Origin: Caenorhabditis remanei
Taxonomy: Eukaryota; Nematoda; Chromadorea; Rhabditida; Rhabditidae
Assembly: GCF_010183535.1 (NCBI RefSeq)
Contig: NC_071328.1
Span: forward strand, 6,014,001-6,078,000
DNA: 64,000 nt
Direction: 5' to 3'
A model generated the notes under the pieces. The model had not been told where the DNA came from, did not search any database, and worked only from the letters and a program-made list of their open reading frames with translations. Positions 36,876-53,627 of the stretch are shown one piece after another. Within the stretch, counting starts at the first letter, position 1, and the number at the start of each line of letters is the position of its first letter. A program made the translations under genes and the position numbers.

Positions 36876-38162
36876 ATTGTCGACTCGCCGCATTCCAGAA
36901 GCACCTTCATGCTTCGTTTGTTATTTTTCTGTTATGTTGTGTCTGAATCTCATTTTCTTCGTCTTCTCCGTTTTTACCCTTTTTCTCTAATTTTTCACCT
37001 CAATTGACATTATTTTTGTGGAATAAATACCTGTGTTTCACTTCTTCGTATTTTTAATTTTCCAAATGTATCGAAAAGAGTTTTATTGGCTCATTTGATA
37101 TTTGCACTCTCACTTGATGCTGTTCTATGTCTTTTTTGTTCAGACTCATGCTCTTATCGATTTATTTAGTCACGTACATTCAGCCTTAACCTATGCAAAC
37201 GCGCTCTGTTGAGAAAAATCGCTTACCTAAACTTTTTTGTTTAAACTGAAAAACTTTGTCAAGAAATAGTTTTAAGGAGAAATATAATCGAAAAAGGCCA
37301 ATTTTTTGACAAAACAAAAAATATCAAAAAATTGAAATTTAGGCGTCAAATAATATTACCAAAATGTAGTCTCAACAAAGCGCGTTTGCATAGGTTAAGG
37401 CTGAATGTACGTGTTTAGTTTGTTTGATTTATTCGATCATGCGTTTCGTTTTCTATTTCAGATCTTTAGGCTTGATTGTCAATTGAAATCAGCGGTTTTC
37501 GCTCTTTTTAATTTGCATGATCATTCAGTTGCGAAGGACTGTAAAAACTTAGCCCGATTACTGCAAAGAAAGAGCTAAATAGTGAAACATTTTCCTAGGC
37601 TCACTTAATTGGATTCCCGCCAAAGCTAGCGGCGTATTTCACGTGCCTAGCGCTTCTAAGAACCTTCCGGACTTTCAAAAATGGTTTTTAATCACTATTC
37701 AGTGGTTATGAGATACAATATGTGCTCAACTAGCTGTGACCCGGGTTATCAAAATTGTTTGCCACGTTAATCAATATCTCTCGAATCCACGCCTCAATCG
37801 TATTTAATCCACATAATGTTCCACGTGTCTACTTTCTGTGGTCAACCGGCCTGTGTCCCGATGTCTGTCGCCTCTTCAATCTTCTCTCTATTTCTCATAT
37901 TTTTTCTTATTCTCGCCCCTTTTCTCAGCCAGCAGCCGGTATTTCTCGATGTTGAGACAAGAAAAATAGGCTTCTTGCTATCTTACTTTTTCCCGTTTAT
38001 CGAAACCATTTCCCATAATATCTATATTATTTTCAGACAACTTCTGTATACGGTGCAACTAGCACTTCCATTGACGGCTCGTTCGGTCGATCCCGAGAAC
38101 CAGATTGTTCGATTCGTATTGTGATTTAATCCGATCCTTCATCACTTTCCCTGACTACAAAA
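36876..38162 (+). other. Region between rpb-10 and moag-4
   Basis: Contains the rpb-10 3' UTR and poly(A) signal, the inverted repeat 37171-37413, and a TTTTCAG acceptor at about 38036 that probably marks the trans-splice site of moag-4. That leaves a ~126 nt 5' leader. A 102-codon open frame across 37816-38124 is hydrophobic but runs through this acceptor and is not credible as a gene. Confidence 0.5.
37171..37413. repeat. Near-perfect inverted repeat (MITE-like)
   Basis: CACGTACATTCAGCCTTAAC, CTATGCAAACGCG and CTCTGTTGAGA on the left are mirrored by TCTCAACAAAG, CGCGTTTGCATAG and GTTAAGGCTGAATGTACGTG on the right, about 44 bp with one or two mismatches. The ~155 bp centre is AT-rich. No open frame is present. 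Confidence 0.9.
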
Positions 38163-38582
38163 ATGACTCGTAAGGAATTTTTGACATGAATAGACTTGGT
38201 TTCACAAAATAAGTTGATGCCACTCTTGACGCATGTTATACGAATTAAATATTTAAGTTTTTCTAATGCTTCGTATTAAATAATATATTTCAGGTGGAAA
38301 TCAAAGAGACTTGGCTCGCGAAAAGAACCAAAAGAAGCTAGCTGAAATGAAGAAACGCCAAGGAGCCGCCGGACAAGACGGAAATGCTGTAAGAAACGTG
38401 AAAAGTAAACACTTTTTTCAAATTAATATTTTCAGGGTCTCTCAATGGACAACCGAATGAATCGTGACGCTGACATCATGCGTATCAAACAAGAAAAGGC
38501 TGCAGCGAAAAAGGCTGAAGATGCTGCAGCTGCAGCGGCGAACGCCAAGAAAGTTGCTAAAGTAGACCCACTGAAGATGTGA
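38163..38582 (+). CDS. moag-4: SERF family modifier of protein aggregation
   Basis: Three exons (38163-38169, 38294-38388, 38436-38582) give 82 residues, matching C. elegans MOAG-4. MOAG-4/SERF proteins are small, highly charged, disordered proteins that bind aggregation-prone clients and promote amyloid formation. The N-terminal 4F5-type motif TRGNQRDLAREKNQKKLAE is intact, followed by an Ala/Lys-rich helical segment (KQEKAAAKKAEDAAAA) and a VDPLKM end. The first coding exon is only 7 nt (ATGACTC). A poly(A) signal AATAAA is at 38712-38717. The 3' end converges on the F-box gene. Confidence 0.96.
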
Positions 38583-38767
38583 ACAACAGAACTTTTTTGT
38601 GAGAAAGAGACGCCCCACACCATCATTTCTATCCATTGAACCCCCAACACCTCATTTTTTCTTCCTGTAAAATCCCAATTGATTTATAAGTTATGGGTTC
38701 CGTATTTATCGAATAAATTGTTCTCTTTCCATGTATTGGAAGAAAACGTTAAAAAATAGAGATATCT

Positions 38768-40046
38768 TCAGAATGTGCAGGGCCACAATATATGTACATG
38801 GTCCTTCGACTTCTTAGGTTCCAGAGACACTTGAAATAATGTATTGCTACATCGGCAAATCCTCGTATCCTGGACTCCATGCTTATTCTCAAATCCACCC
38901 AAGATTTTATATCTGAAAAGAAAATTATATATCAAGGCATTTTGGAGCGAATATCTTACATGTTATCTTCTGGAAATCTTCCTTCAATCTTTTGGAATTT
39001 CAATCCGTTTGGAAATAATTCAACTGGATCAAAATCTTCCGGGAAATTGGAGGAAAATATAAGTTCATCGTCACGACGACCGTTTTTCAGGTGATTCTGG
39101 AAATTTTAAGATTTCAGTGTTATAGCCAGGATGATTCGGCAGAAAGCGCGACATTTTCTCGTTTAGCGACCAGAAATCTAAATTTTGTTGGTTCCAACCA
39201 CAGTAGAGTCGGAATTCTTTCTTTCTCTTTACTCACCTCCAATGCCTTTTTGATTCCATTCAGTGTAATTTCCAATGAGGAAATCGTTATGCCAGTAGCC
39301 GTCAATCTCTCTAAATGTTCATCCGTCAAATCAGCAGCTTCACTCAAATGAAGTCTTTCAGAAACCTCCAATACAGCTGGAACTTCTGAAACTCCTTCCA
39401 AAGTCCAGTTGCAAACCATGAGTTCTTTCAGTTGAGAATCTATTTTCGTCAACCAATTGATGACATAACCAGCAGGAGTTCCAGGAGATAAGAGAATGAA
39501 AGAGGAAACTTTGATTTTCCAATGGTCGAGAGGTTCAATGGGAACATGTTTGATGAGCAGTATGTCTGCTTCTAGCGTTCCGTTATTCAAAAATCGATCA
39601 ACATATCTTTGGAATAGATCAAATCGATTTTCAGCTTTAGTCTCTGCAATTTCACTCAATTCCTCGTTCCATGCTCTCTCAATTCTTGTTTTATCATGTT
39701 TCCCGATGAAACAAATTGTGAAAGATTCAATGTCTAGGCGGATGTGCGACTGAAAATTTGAGAATGTGCGGTAGAGCGCAGTTTCCCCGCGCGGTCCGGT
39801 AGAGCGAAGTTACCTTCTCCGGATCCATTCTACTTGAAATTTCAGAAATTTTCATTCTAGATGGAACATAATGAATTGAGTCTACGAGCGCTAAGTCATT
39901 TTTGGAACAAGTACGAAGATTGCATCTGAAAGTGTTTAAGTTTTTGAATATTTGTAGAACATGAGACCACTTAAATACCTCGCTTCATAATCCAAAAAAT
40001 GAAGAATTAGTTCTTTTTTAGGGAAATTAGACCAAGTGAGAGTCAT
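38768..40046 (-). CDS. F-box protein with nematode FBA-2-type associated domain
   Basis: Five exons (40046-39979, 39925-39814, 39749-39237, 39096-38960, 38912-38768) give 324 residues. The N-terminus WSNFPKKELILHFLDYEA followed by CNLRTCSKNDLALVDS reads as an F-box, the Skp1-binding adaptor motif of SCF ubiquitin ligases. Residues about 60-300 (SHIRLDIESFTICFIG..., WLTKIDSQLKELMVCNWTL, HLSEAADLTDEHLERLTATG) look like the F-box-associated type 2 domain that is greatly expanded in Caenorhabditis and probably binds substrate. The start has no strong splice context. The gene stands between conserved single-copy genes and belongs to a fast-evolving family, so it may be a lineage-specific insertion. 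The substrate is unknown. Confidence 0.85.
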
Positions 40047-40560
40047 TTCTTCCAGAAATAAAAAGTTAAAGTGAGCATTTTATTATCGAATGAGATGGTT
40101 TTGTGTGTGGCGTTAAATGACGAGGGGGGACCGGAAGAAAATTAAATTTCAACATTTCAATGATAACATTATTTTTGGGTGAAAATATGAGTTTTGTGGG
40201 GAACTATCACCGGAAGTTGAAAAGGATTTCGAAATTTTCTGCTCCAGACTTATCGTTGCCATTTTTTTTTAATTGAAAACTTGAAAAAGGTTCAGTTTTA
40301 TTCTTTTGAAAAGAGGACAGAAAAAGGTACTAGTATGAAAAATATGTACATACATGAAATCAAATAAGGTGGAAACTTTTGGGAGTGGCAAGTAAAAATA
40401 GGGGGAAAAGTTGACTGGAATTGTTAGAGAATTCGACTAGAATTTCAGGAAAGGGTGATTAGAGAATTAGCCGATAAAAAGGGGTGACATTCGTAAAACT
40501 TTGGAGAGAAAGAAAATGAAATAGAAGGTCTTATCTAAAAGAAGCAAGCCGAGAGATGAT
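40047..40560 (-). other. Gap between the F-box gene and the cytidylyltransferase gene
   Basis: Holds the 3' UTR of the upstream gene and the promoter of the F-box gene. AATAAA overlaps the stop codon of the cytidylyltransferase gene. No other feature is seen. Confidence 0.5.
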
Positions 40561-44109
<3,549 letters not shown>

Positions 44110-45292
44110 TTTTTGTACTGAAAAACAGAAAAATTGGGGAAAAACGAAAACTTGGAGCATTTAGAGATAAATTGATTGATTCGTAAAAATCAACTCGAAA
44201 ATAATACTTAAAAAGTGCGAGAAACATTGTAGCCAATGGTATAACTGACCATCCAACTCCATATCATCCGATTAAAAAAATGCGGAAAAATGTCCATCTT
44301 ATCAGCTCTTAAATAGAGTGCTCTTTGGCATACACCGGACACACAGACCGCCTGTCACGGAAATTTTTCCTCTCTTGAATATTTTGGAGTTTATGAAAAA
44401 ACCGGAAAGTTCGAATAGGAAATAATGTGATTTTTGGCTCAAAAAGCGGAAATTCCGTTTTCGAAAATACTTGTGAGAGGAGAATAGTGCCAACTACTAA
44501 TTTGTCTTCAAAAAGGAAAGACTATGCGTTGTCAGGAGTTTTTGTTTCAGTATCCACGGTCAAAAAAATAAATAAAATGACGCTAAACAAAAAACTAGGC
44601 AACAGAAAACAAATCAAGTTTCAGGTGGTTGAGTCACCAGACCTAGCCAGTCAAAAATATCAACAAAATAGTGTATTTCTTCAGTTTTCAACTAATAATC
44701 TGAAAACTACGAGAAATTGCGTGGAAACAAAGAACAGAAAACTAACACACAAAGTACACATCATCATCTTCAAGAGACCTCTGGTTGCCACGATGACCAG
44801 AAGAACACGTGACGGGGGATGCGCGCGCTCGTTGTTGGCCCCTAGTGGACCTTATCGCTCACACTTTGACCATCAATCTTATCGATCAATTCTATACTCA
44901 AATCGGTTTAAATATTGAACACAGAACTGCAGCGTAGAAGTAACTGATCTGCCAATGATGTTGGTTGCGGACAAACCAATTGACTGTTCATTTGTGAACA
45001 AATCTCAAAAAATTCAGGACAAAAAAGTGGGCCAGAAAGGTAACGAATATAGTGAAATCCCAATAGAAATGAAGTTTGTGGAGAATTTTAAATGGAAAAG
45101 GATAGGAAGACAATAAATAGTAAAAACCAACAACGGGGGATCAGAAAATGGAAGGGACAGAGGAAGAAATGATAGTGCCAAGAAATTGAATAATACTAAA
45201 CGTCCAGTATGATCAATATTTAAGATTTTGGAGCCCAAAAACTCAAAATTGACGATTGGGTGGAAAAAAGAAAATTGTATTATTATCGATGT
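44110..45292 (-). other. Region between eIF2alpha and pcyt-2
   Basis: About 1.2 kb holding the eIF2alpha 3' UTR and the pcyt-2 promoter. The length and a TTTTTCAG acceptor just before the pcyt-2 ATG suggest pcyt-2 has its own promoter rather than being a downstream operon gene. A GGACACACAGAC motif of the dispersed family occurs near 44337. No gene is seen. Confidence 0.5.
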
Positions 45293-46609
45293 CTAATCAT
45301 CATCCTCATCGCTGTCCTCCTCATCATTTCCAGTCTTCTTTCTGTTGTCTCTACTTGCTTCCTCGGCGTCCACTTGTTGATCCAATCCTTTCGGTGCCAT
45401 GAGTCCATCCTGTAAGAAAATGTATGAATTCGTGAGACTATTAAACAAGACTATGCAAATACTTATTTTCCGGCTGATTTAAGCAAGCAATACGACGAAA
45501 ATCATAATTTTTCTACCCAAAGTGTTCAATTTTAAAACATACATCATCCTCGTCTTCCTCCTCATCTTCATCTTCTTCCGAATCCTCCTCCTCCTCATCC
45601 CCTTCAGCCTTCTTCTTCTCATCTTCAATATCGGTCACAATTCTTGCTTCCTCCTTGATCGTGAATTTTCCCTTGAATCCTTCGATAGCCTTACGAATTG
45701 TCTCCAACACATCATTGACAGCAACAAGTCCACCTTCTCGGTCCAAAGTTTGGGTGGTAACGACGAAGTGTGGGGCGGCGATGAGGTTGATCTGAAAATT
45801 GCAACGTTTATTTCAGTGACAACTTATCCACCCTTACCTTGATTGGGAAAGTCTCTGTAGAGCAATTCTTTCCAGTGATCAAAGCTGACTTAACCGCGTC
45901 GATTCCCTCGTAATCGAAGCAGGACACCTCGATATCAGCACGAATTTTGACGGATTGTGGAGTCAATTTCTTTCTGATATCTTCCAAAAGCTTTTCCTTG
46001 GCTTCTGGAGTAATATCGCACTCATCAAGAACTGTTGGATCAGAGATGGCCTTCTTGAATGCATCATACGATGCGGCTTTTCGTTTTTCTTTTCTATCAA
46101 AATGCCATGCGGTTTTCTGATACAAATTCTCGAGTTCCTCATCAGTGGTGTATCCGAGTTGTTCAGCAACGTGTCTCAAAATGCTGTTGACCATTTTGGC
46201 GTTGGCATATCGCTCATTACATTGGTTCATATCCTTCTGATAGACACGACGTTTCGAGAGATCAATGTATCCCTTTTCCTTGTCGACACGAATAACGACG
46301 ACGCATTCACTACGGCCAACTCGAATCAACTTGTTGACTGAACGGATACGACGACGGGAGAGCTCAGAGAGCAAGATCATACCCTCTGAAATATTGTTTG
46401 TTTTTAATCTATTACTGGTTCTGTTGCTATTTTTCAAATTTTATTCAAGTACTGTAAGAAGGATCTAACATTTCAGAATTACCTTTATCATTGTACTCAG
46501 AAAGCCGAACGTAGGCTCCCATATCGGCGATCATCTTAACGTTGGCGATAACGGTTTCTTCCACATCAGGGAATTGATTTTCGTAGTAACGGCATTTCAT
46601 CAACGCCAT
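45293..46609 (-). CDS. eif-2alpha: Translation initiation factor eIF2 alpha subunit
   Basis: Four exons (46609-46483, 46385-45838, 45791-45543, 45409-45293) give 346 residues. eIF2alpha is part of the ternary complex delivering initiator tRNA to the 40S ribosome and is the target of stress kinases. The S1 domain begins [33 protein letters not shown] contains the regulatory serine (Ser52 counting Met, the classical Ser51). A helical domain and an alpha/beta C-terminal domain follow (about 185-300). The C-terminus is a long acidic tail ([18 protein letters not shown]) longer than in mammals. The ATG follows immediately on a TTCAG acceptor, and the gene lies 383 bp downstream of phb-1 on the same strand, so operonic expression is possible. 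Confidence 0.97.
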
Positions 46610-46992
46610 CTGAATAAGAAAAATTGAATTCGATAACTTCACACAAGACAAATTTTGCAAAATAATAGAGAATGGAGAAAACCGTTAACGTTTAAAACCC
46701 ATCAAAAAATCTCCCGAAAATCGCGAACAATTTATTAAATAGACGAAGAACCAACAAAAAACAAAGAGAATTACTATAATGTCTACGAGAAATAAAAAGA
46801 GATTTGGGGAAGCCTAAACTAAACAAAACAATGCTAAAACAAAAAGAGTATGAGATTTCGAATAAGAGTTCAACAGAAGAGTGCATATCTCTCGAAAAAA
46901 GTAAAGTAAAGGCGGAAGAAAACGAAAAACGGCATATATGTGAATAAAAGGAATTCGTCTGCAACACACGTAACTGTTATATCATTTGACAT
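46610..46992 (-). other. phb-1 to eIF2alpha intercistronic region
   Basis: 383 bp between two co-oriented genes, ending in a splice acceptor directly at the downstream ATG. This spacing fits a nematode operon but is at the long end. No other feature is seen. Confidence 0.5.
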
Positions 46993-47956
46993 TTAGGATT
47001 GAAGGTTGAGAAGGGTTTGTTGGTTTCCTGGAAGATAAGTGACATTCTTGTTCTTAGCCATACGCTCAGCAATCTCTTCGGCGGCTTCGATCTTTCTCAA
47101 TTCGATAAGTCCGTCTCCGACACTGGAGAATGCCTTGGCAAGAAGTTTAGCAGCTTGGGCGTCTCCTTCAGCTGTGGTAACAGCAGCGATCTTCATTTGT
47201 TCGGCCTTCTCGACAAGGTATCTGGCTTTTTCTGCTTCTTGTTGAGCGACTTGCTTCATTTCGACGGCCTCAGTGAATTCACGGCCGAAGTTCAAATGAG
47301 TCTGCAAAGAAATACGTTTTGTCTTGAAAAATGAACAAGTTACATACGATGGAGATATCGTCAAGAAGAAGTCCGAATTGAGCGGCACGCTCGCGAAGTG
47401 CAACGGAAGCTCTCTGGGAAACTACCTCACGTTGAGTGATCATCTCGTGAGCATCAAATTGAGCCTAAAGTATTTTAAAATCTTTTTGAAAACTGTATAG
47501 TATTTCATACCACAACAGCCTTCAAAACTTCATTTGTGATGGATGGAAGGACTCTTTCGGCGTAGTCCATACCAATGGTGAGGTAGATGTTTGGAAGCTT
47601 GTCAGGACTTGGTCGGTGAAGAATACGAAGAGTGATATTAACGTTTTGAAGATCTTTACTTCCTGTGATAGTTGAAACCACTCTTGGTGTTGACCGAATG
47701 TCAAATATAATTGGTTTCTGTACCCATGGAATAAGGAAGTGTGTTCCCTCTCCGACGATCTCGTTTTTCACTCCAGTGAATCGGTCGAAGATGACTGCTC
47801 GTTGACCTCCATCAACTGAAACCCACTGTTCATTTGTTTGAAAGAATCCGTGAAATTACCGTTGTACAAAGCAGTCTGTGCAATACCTCCAGCGATCGAC
47901 AAACCTACTCCAATAGTTCCCAAGCGACCCAAAAGCTTCTGTGCAGACGCGGCCAT
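46993..47956 (-). CDS. phb-1: Prohibitin 1
   Basis: Four exons (47956-47860, 47815-47511, 47464-47348, 47301-46993) give 275 residues, the family length. Prohibitin 1 assembles with prohibitin 2 into ring complexes in the mitochondrial inner membrane, supporting respiratory complexes and membrane organisation. The N-terminal hydrophobic anchor ([20 protein letters not shown]) is followed by the SPFH/band-7 domain ([24 protein letters not shown]) and a C-terminal coiled coil rich in Ala/Glu/Lys ([20 protein letters not shown]). It shares a 740 bp divergent promoter region with the L27a gene. Confidence 0.98.
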
Positions 47957-49571
<1,615 letters not shown>

Positions 49572-49781
49572 GCCATGTTGTTACCTTGTATTAAAAACAA
49601 AGTTTCAAGTTATATTGTGTTCTGTTCTCTGTTCTTATTTTCCATGGTTCACCCCCATGCCTTATATCTGCACTTTGGTATTCTCTTGTCACTTCGTGAC
49701 ATCTAATCTCAATTTTCAGCGTTCTCTCAGACGTTTGTTCTCTTTGGAGCTAAGGCAAACCCCGCAACTTACGTGTGAAGA

Positions 49782-50164
49782 ATGGCTTCTAACCAGGAAC
49801 TGGCTTGCGTTTACGCTGCTCTCATCCTTCAAGATGACGAGGTCGCCATCACCGGCGAGAAGATCTCCACCCTTCTCAAGGCCGCCAACGTCGAGTTCGA
49901 GCCATACTGGCCAGGACTTTTCGCCAAGGCCCTCGAGGGAGTCGATGTCAAGGTATAAACTGATTGCGTTAGAATCTATGTTGAACAAACGTTTTACAGA
50001 ACCTCATCACTTCCGTCTCATCCGGAGCCGGATCTGGACCAGCTCCAGCCGCCGCCGCTGCTGCCCCAGCTGCTGGAGGAGCCGCACCAGCTGCCGAGAC
50101 CAAGAAGAAGGAAGAGCCAAAGGAGGAGTCCGACGACGACATGGGATTCGGTCTTTTCGACTAA
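49782..50164 (+). CDS. rla-1: 60S acidic ribosomal protein P1
   Basis: Two exons (49782-49952, 50000-50164) give 111 residues. P1 pairs with P2 in the ribosomal stalk and recruits translation factors. The N-terminal helical domain ([20 protein letters not shown]) is followed by an Ala/Pro/Gly hinge and the universal C-terminal [20 protein letters not shown] acceptor at 49717-49719, about 110 nt after the probable L27a poly(A) site, suggests SL2-type processing from an operon with the upstream gene. AATAAA lies at 50185-50190. Confidence 0.98.
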
Positions 50165-50184
50165 ATATCTTGTTATTTGTTGTC

Positions 50185-50220
50185 AATAAATTTGTTAACA
50201 ACCCAAAGCAAGTATTTATT
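50185..50220. terminator. Facing poly(A) signals of rla-1 and arl-13
   Basis: AATAAA on the plus strand (50185-50190) and AATAAA on the minus strand (50215-50220) are 24 bp apart. Cleavage about 15 nt downstream of each would make the two convergent mRNAs abut or overlap. Confidence 0.75.
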
Positions 50221-50253
50221 TTGAAAGTGAAGGAGTCATGATAAAGAAATAGA

Positions 50254-53200
50254 TCATTTTGGCACTACTCGGTTGCTGAGAGAGTTCTGTATCCTTTGTA
50301 TTCGGCTGTATCGTCTGCCAGGAGTCTTAGGAGGTAGAAAGTAGTTGTCCCTCATTATGTTCTCCGGCTCTTCAATTTTGACCATATCTTTAGATTCGGG
50401 CGTAACAGGCTTCGTGCTAGTTTGAGATATTCTGCAAAAACTGAAACACTCGGTGCGAATTCACTTGTAGAAACAGATAACTTACTTGACAGGATCGCGT
50501 GGAGTGCACTCTTCTGGCGAACTTTGAATGATATCGGAAGGAATAGTTGAACTAGCGAGTGATAATGGAGGACTTTCGATGTGAACAGATGCAGACTTCG
50601 GATCAGATGGAGGATCGGGAGGAATCGGAGGGGGTGCGGGGGTATTTCTCAGCTCCAAACCAGCCACATCAGCTTTGAGAGCATCGTGTTCATTCTTCAT
50701 TTGCATCAATCTTCGTTGCTCTTTTGCTTCGTCTTGCCGAATTCTCAACGCCAGCTCTGCAGCTTTGACGCCTTCTGACAATTCCACGTAGTGCTCTGAT
50801 ATCTAGAAAAACTAGTATTGAAAGAAAATTACTGTCGTAAAACTGGTTCGTACCACATCAATGAACCTTCCGAATGCTTCCTGATATTCATTTTTATCCT
50901 TTTTCGCTCTTGAAGAGACTGTCAAGGTGGCATTTTTTATGTTGTCCAGCTGAAAAAATGAAATGTACGGAAAATGGATAAATGCTGCGAGTACTTACAT
51001 ATCCATTATACTTGTTGAAATGAGAAAACATGACGATTTTATGTTGTCCCGCCTGGATATTAGTCTGTGAGAAAATTCAAATGAAGGGGACGAATAGAAG
51101 GGGTAAGAATAGAGGATGTTCAGACAGCAACCGAAATTTGGAATTCCAGGCTTCAGAGTTTCGAAATTCGAACCTTTTCAATCATAATGAGCATTCAAAA
51201 TGTATTGGCTCAAGTTCTTTGTAGAAATAAATTATTTAAAAATCATCAATATAATCAAAATATTCAATCAAAAACTCATCAATTCTTCTTGAGATTTGAA
51301 TTTTACCCATCTGGAGTTCGGTGTCCAGAAAAGAAAAGAACTGGAATTCCATTAAAGTTTGGTATGTACTTCTCTCTTGAAATTTTGATATTTCAGTGAA
51401 CAACAGTACTCCAGGAACCGTTTGTACTGAAAAGTGCCATAAAGGCAAAGATTACGTTTATCCACAGAGACACCTTTTTTGACCAGAAATCCGGCGATTT
51501 TTTGTGAATCTGATGGCATGCAATTGGATTGGACTACCGTAGTGCACAATACCAAAGGTAAAAGACACAAATTCCAGAAAATACCAAACAATCTACGCTA
51601 ATCTCTAGAAACTCACCTCATTTGATATTTCCACGTCATCGAATTCTCGATTATTCTGATTATTCAGAAGCAAAAATATCGGTTTCTTTTGGACATGTGG
51701 ATGGGATTTCACTGCGTTGAACGCCTGAAAATCGGATGATTTTTCTGTGTATCCGGATCAGGCTCGTTCGAAACCGGAAATCGGAATTTCCGATTTTCCG
51801 ACTTTTTTCGGAAAATTTTCCGATTTTTCTTTTCGGAAAATTTTTCGGAAAATAGTCGGAAAATCTGTTTTTTTGAGGTACTGTAAAAAAGCAAGATATT
51901 CGATTGTGGGTTTTGGCGATCAGAATAGCGGACCTCACAATTAATTTGTTGTTTTTCTTGCTTACCCTCGATAAAATCATTGATATTTTAATTATATTTC
52001 TTGATTTAGGGGCCGAATAAGTCGTTTTTGTATTTTCCGGTTTTTTTCCGAAAAAAATTGTCGTTTCCGATTTTCCGAAAGAAATTTTCCGAACAAGCCT
52101 GGTCCGGATGCCCGATTTTCTATATTTTTCTCAACTTTTGATCAATCTGGTTTCAATGAATTCTGACTTTTTTTCAAATTTCAAACTCGTGTTTTTCCCC
52201 CTCAACTCCTCCTCAAAATCAGGCGCTTTTTGTTTTTGTACACTTCTTAATAACGAGTTTCTATTCTCGAAGAATGACAACAATATCTATTTCAGATTTT
52301 CCGTCAGAGATCACTAGGGACTTGCACTACAGTAATCAGATGATGGAGCTCGGTCAAAACTCTTTTAGAATAAAAAATTTTCAGATATTTCGTAAGCTTC
52401 TGATTTCTTGATACTCATCGGATATTCAAATGAACTCTTCATAAATATTGTATTCATCTGATATTTCGAAATTGTTTTTTCCTCTTCCCACTCACCTCAA
52501 TTGACTCCAAAAATGCCTCATCCGTTGAATAGTCGATGACATATATGATTCCATGAACCTGAAAGTTTCAATTTGGATTAGAAGTGATGAATTTCTAGGC
52601 CACTTAAATGACTTCACTACCTAATTCCAACCTACCTCTGCATAATAATTATTCCAGATTCCACGTATACCCTTATCCCCTCCAACATCATAAATTGTCA
52701 AATGAAACAGATCGTCATACTCCATTTTGACTGTGGAGAACCCGTTTGTTCGGAGCAAGTCACGTGGATCTTCTGAAACAATTAAGAATTCGAATTTTGA
52801 ATGTTTCAAATGTGCTCTATCGGTATTAAGCGATATGACTTTCTGATTTGAAAAAGAGCAAATACGTTCCTATTTTTTAAGCCTTGGAGCACATTTTCTG
52901 GGAATGAAAATTTGGATTTTCGAACGCTGCAAACACGCTCTATAGAAAATCTCACAATAAATAGCATATCAATTGACTTACCGCCTTTGAGAACCTTCAG
53001 GAAAGTCGTCTTTCCAGCACCACCTATACCAAAACATCCCAGTTTTATTTCCCTGAAAATGAAAATTGAAAGGTTCTTTACAGAGAGAATGGGTCTCAAC
53101 ACGAGAAGTCAGCTAAAGTAACAGTAAGTAATCATCGAATAGTAATCGACCAATTTCAGTGCAAAAAATACGACTTTTGAGCTGTCCATTTAAAATGACT

Positions 53201-53496
53201 ATAACTCTTTAGGGAGTACTCGTACAGAAAAGATGTCAACTACAAAAATAGAGATCTTCTTTTGATCTGCTTGATGCATAAAACATTTACTTTGGGGGAA
53301 ATTTTTTTTTACTATGACACACTCTCAAAGTTGGACATTTTCCACTGAAAAAGAAAAGGTGTCTGTCTGTGTGTCTGGGAGTCCAGATGTCCACAAATCC
53401 TGACTCAGTTATTTCGAAATTTTCTTTTTACCTCCGATGCAATGGTTTCCGATTACAGCAACAGAATATAGTTTCGAACCACGTTTTTTCAGGCAT
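50254..53496 (-). CDS. arl-13: Ciliary small GTPase ARL13
   Basis: Nine exons (53496-53432, 53052-52982, 52772-52636, 52558-52496, 51724-51617, 51064-50999, 50949-50854, 50802-50486, 50431-50254) give 366 residues. ARL13 is an Arf-like GTPase of the ciliary membrane needed for cilium structure and transport; human ARL13B is mutated in Joubert syndrome. The N-terminus has a palmitoylation-type Cys cluster (FETIFCCCNR). The G1 motif is GIGGAGKT and G3 is DVGGDKGIRGIW. The G4 position reads NNQN rather than NKxD. A coiled coil follows (ELALRIRQDEAKEQRRLMQM), then a Pro-rich stretch (APPPIPPDPP), and the C-terminus ends RVVPK, the RVxP cilium-targeting motif. A consensus X-box lies 132 bp upstream. 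Introns carry TTTTCGG-type repeats. Confidence 0.95.
51752..52112. repeat. TTTTCCGATTTTCCG-rich foldback element in arl-13 intron 4
   Basis: Outer arms ATCCGGATCAGGCTCGTTCG (about 51749) and CGAACAAGCCTGGTCCGGAT (about 52092) are inverted copies. The interior is dominated by repeated TTTCCGATTTTCCG and CGGAAAATTTTCCG units on both sides. No coding function. Confidence 0.75.
53157..53350. repeat. Dispersed repeat (GTTGTCAACTACAAAAAT family), copy 1
   Basis: Contains AGTACTCGTACAGAAAAG, TGTCAACTACAAAAAT and GACACACTCTCAAAGTTGGA in the same order as the longer copy at 58756-58950. Lies in arl-13 intron 1. Confidence 0.65.
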
Positions 53497-53627
53497 ACTG
53501 TAGATTTCTTTTCTCGTCGAGACTTGTTATCACATAAATATACAGAAAAATGAGAAGACCAGAGAATAAGAAAGTATTGAGAAGTAAGAGGGGTTCCCGC
53601 CTTCTTCTGACGAGTCTGAGCAGTGGA

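Noticed and set aside
37816..38124. 102-codon hydrophobic open frame upstream of moag-4
   Set aside because: It crosses a strong TTTTCAG acceptor and the probable moag-4 leader; no signal of conservation or proper start context.
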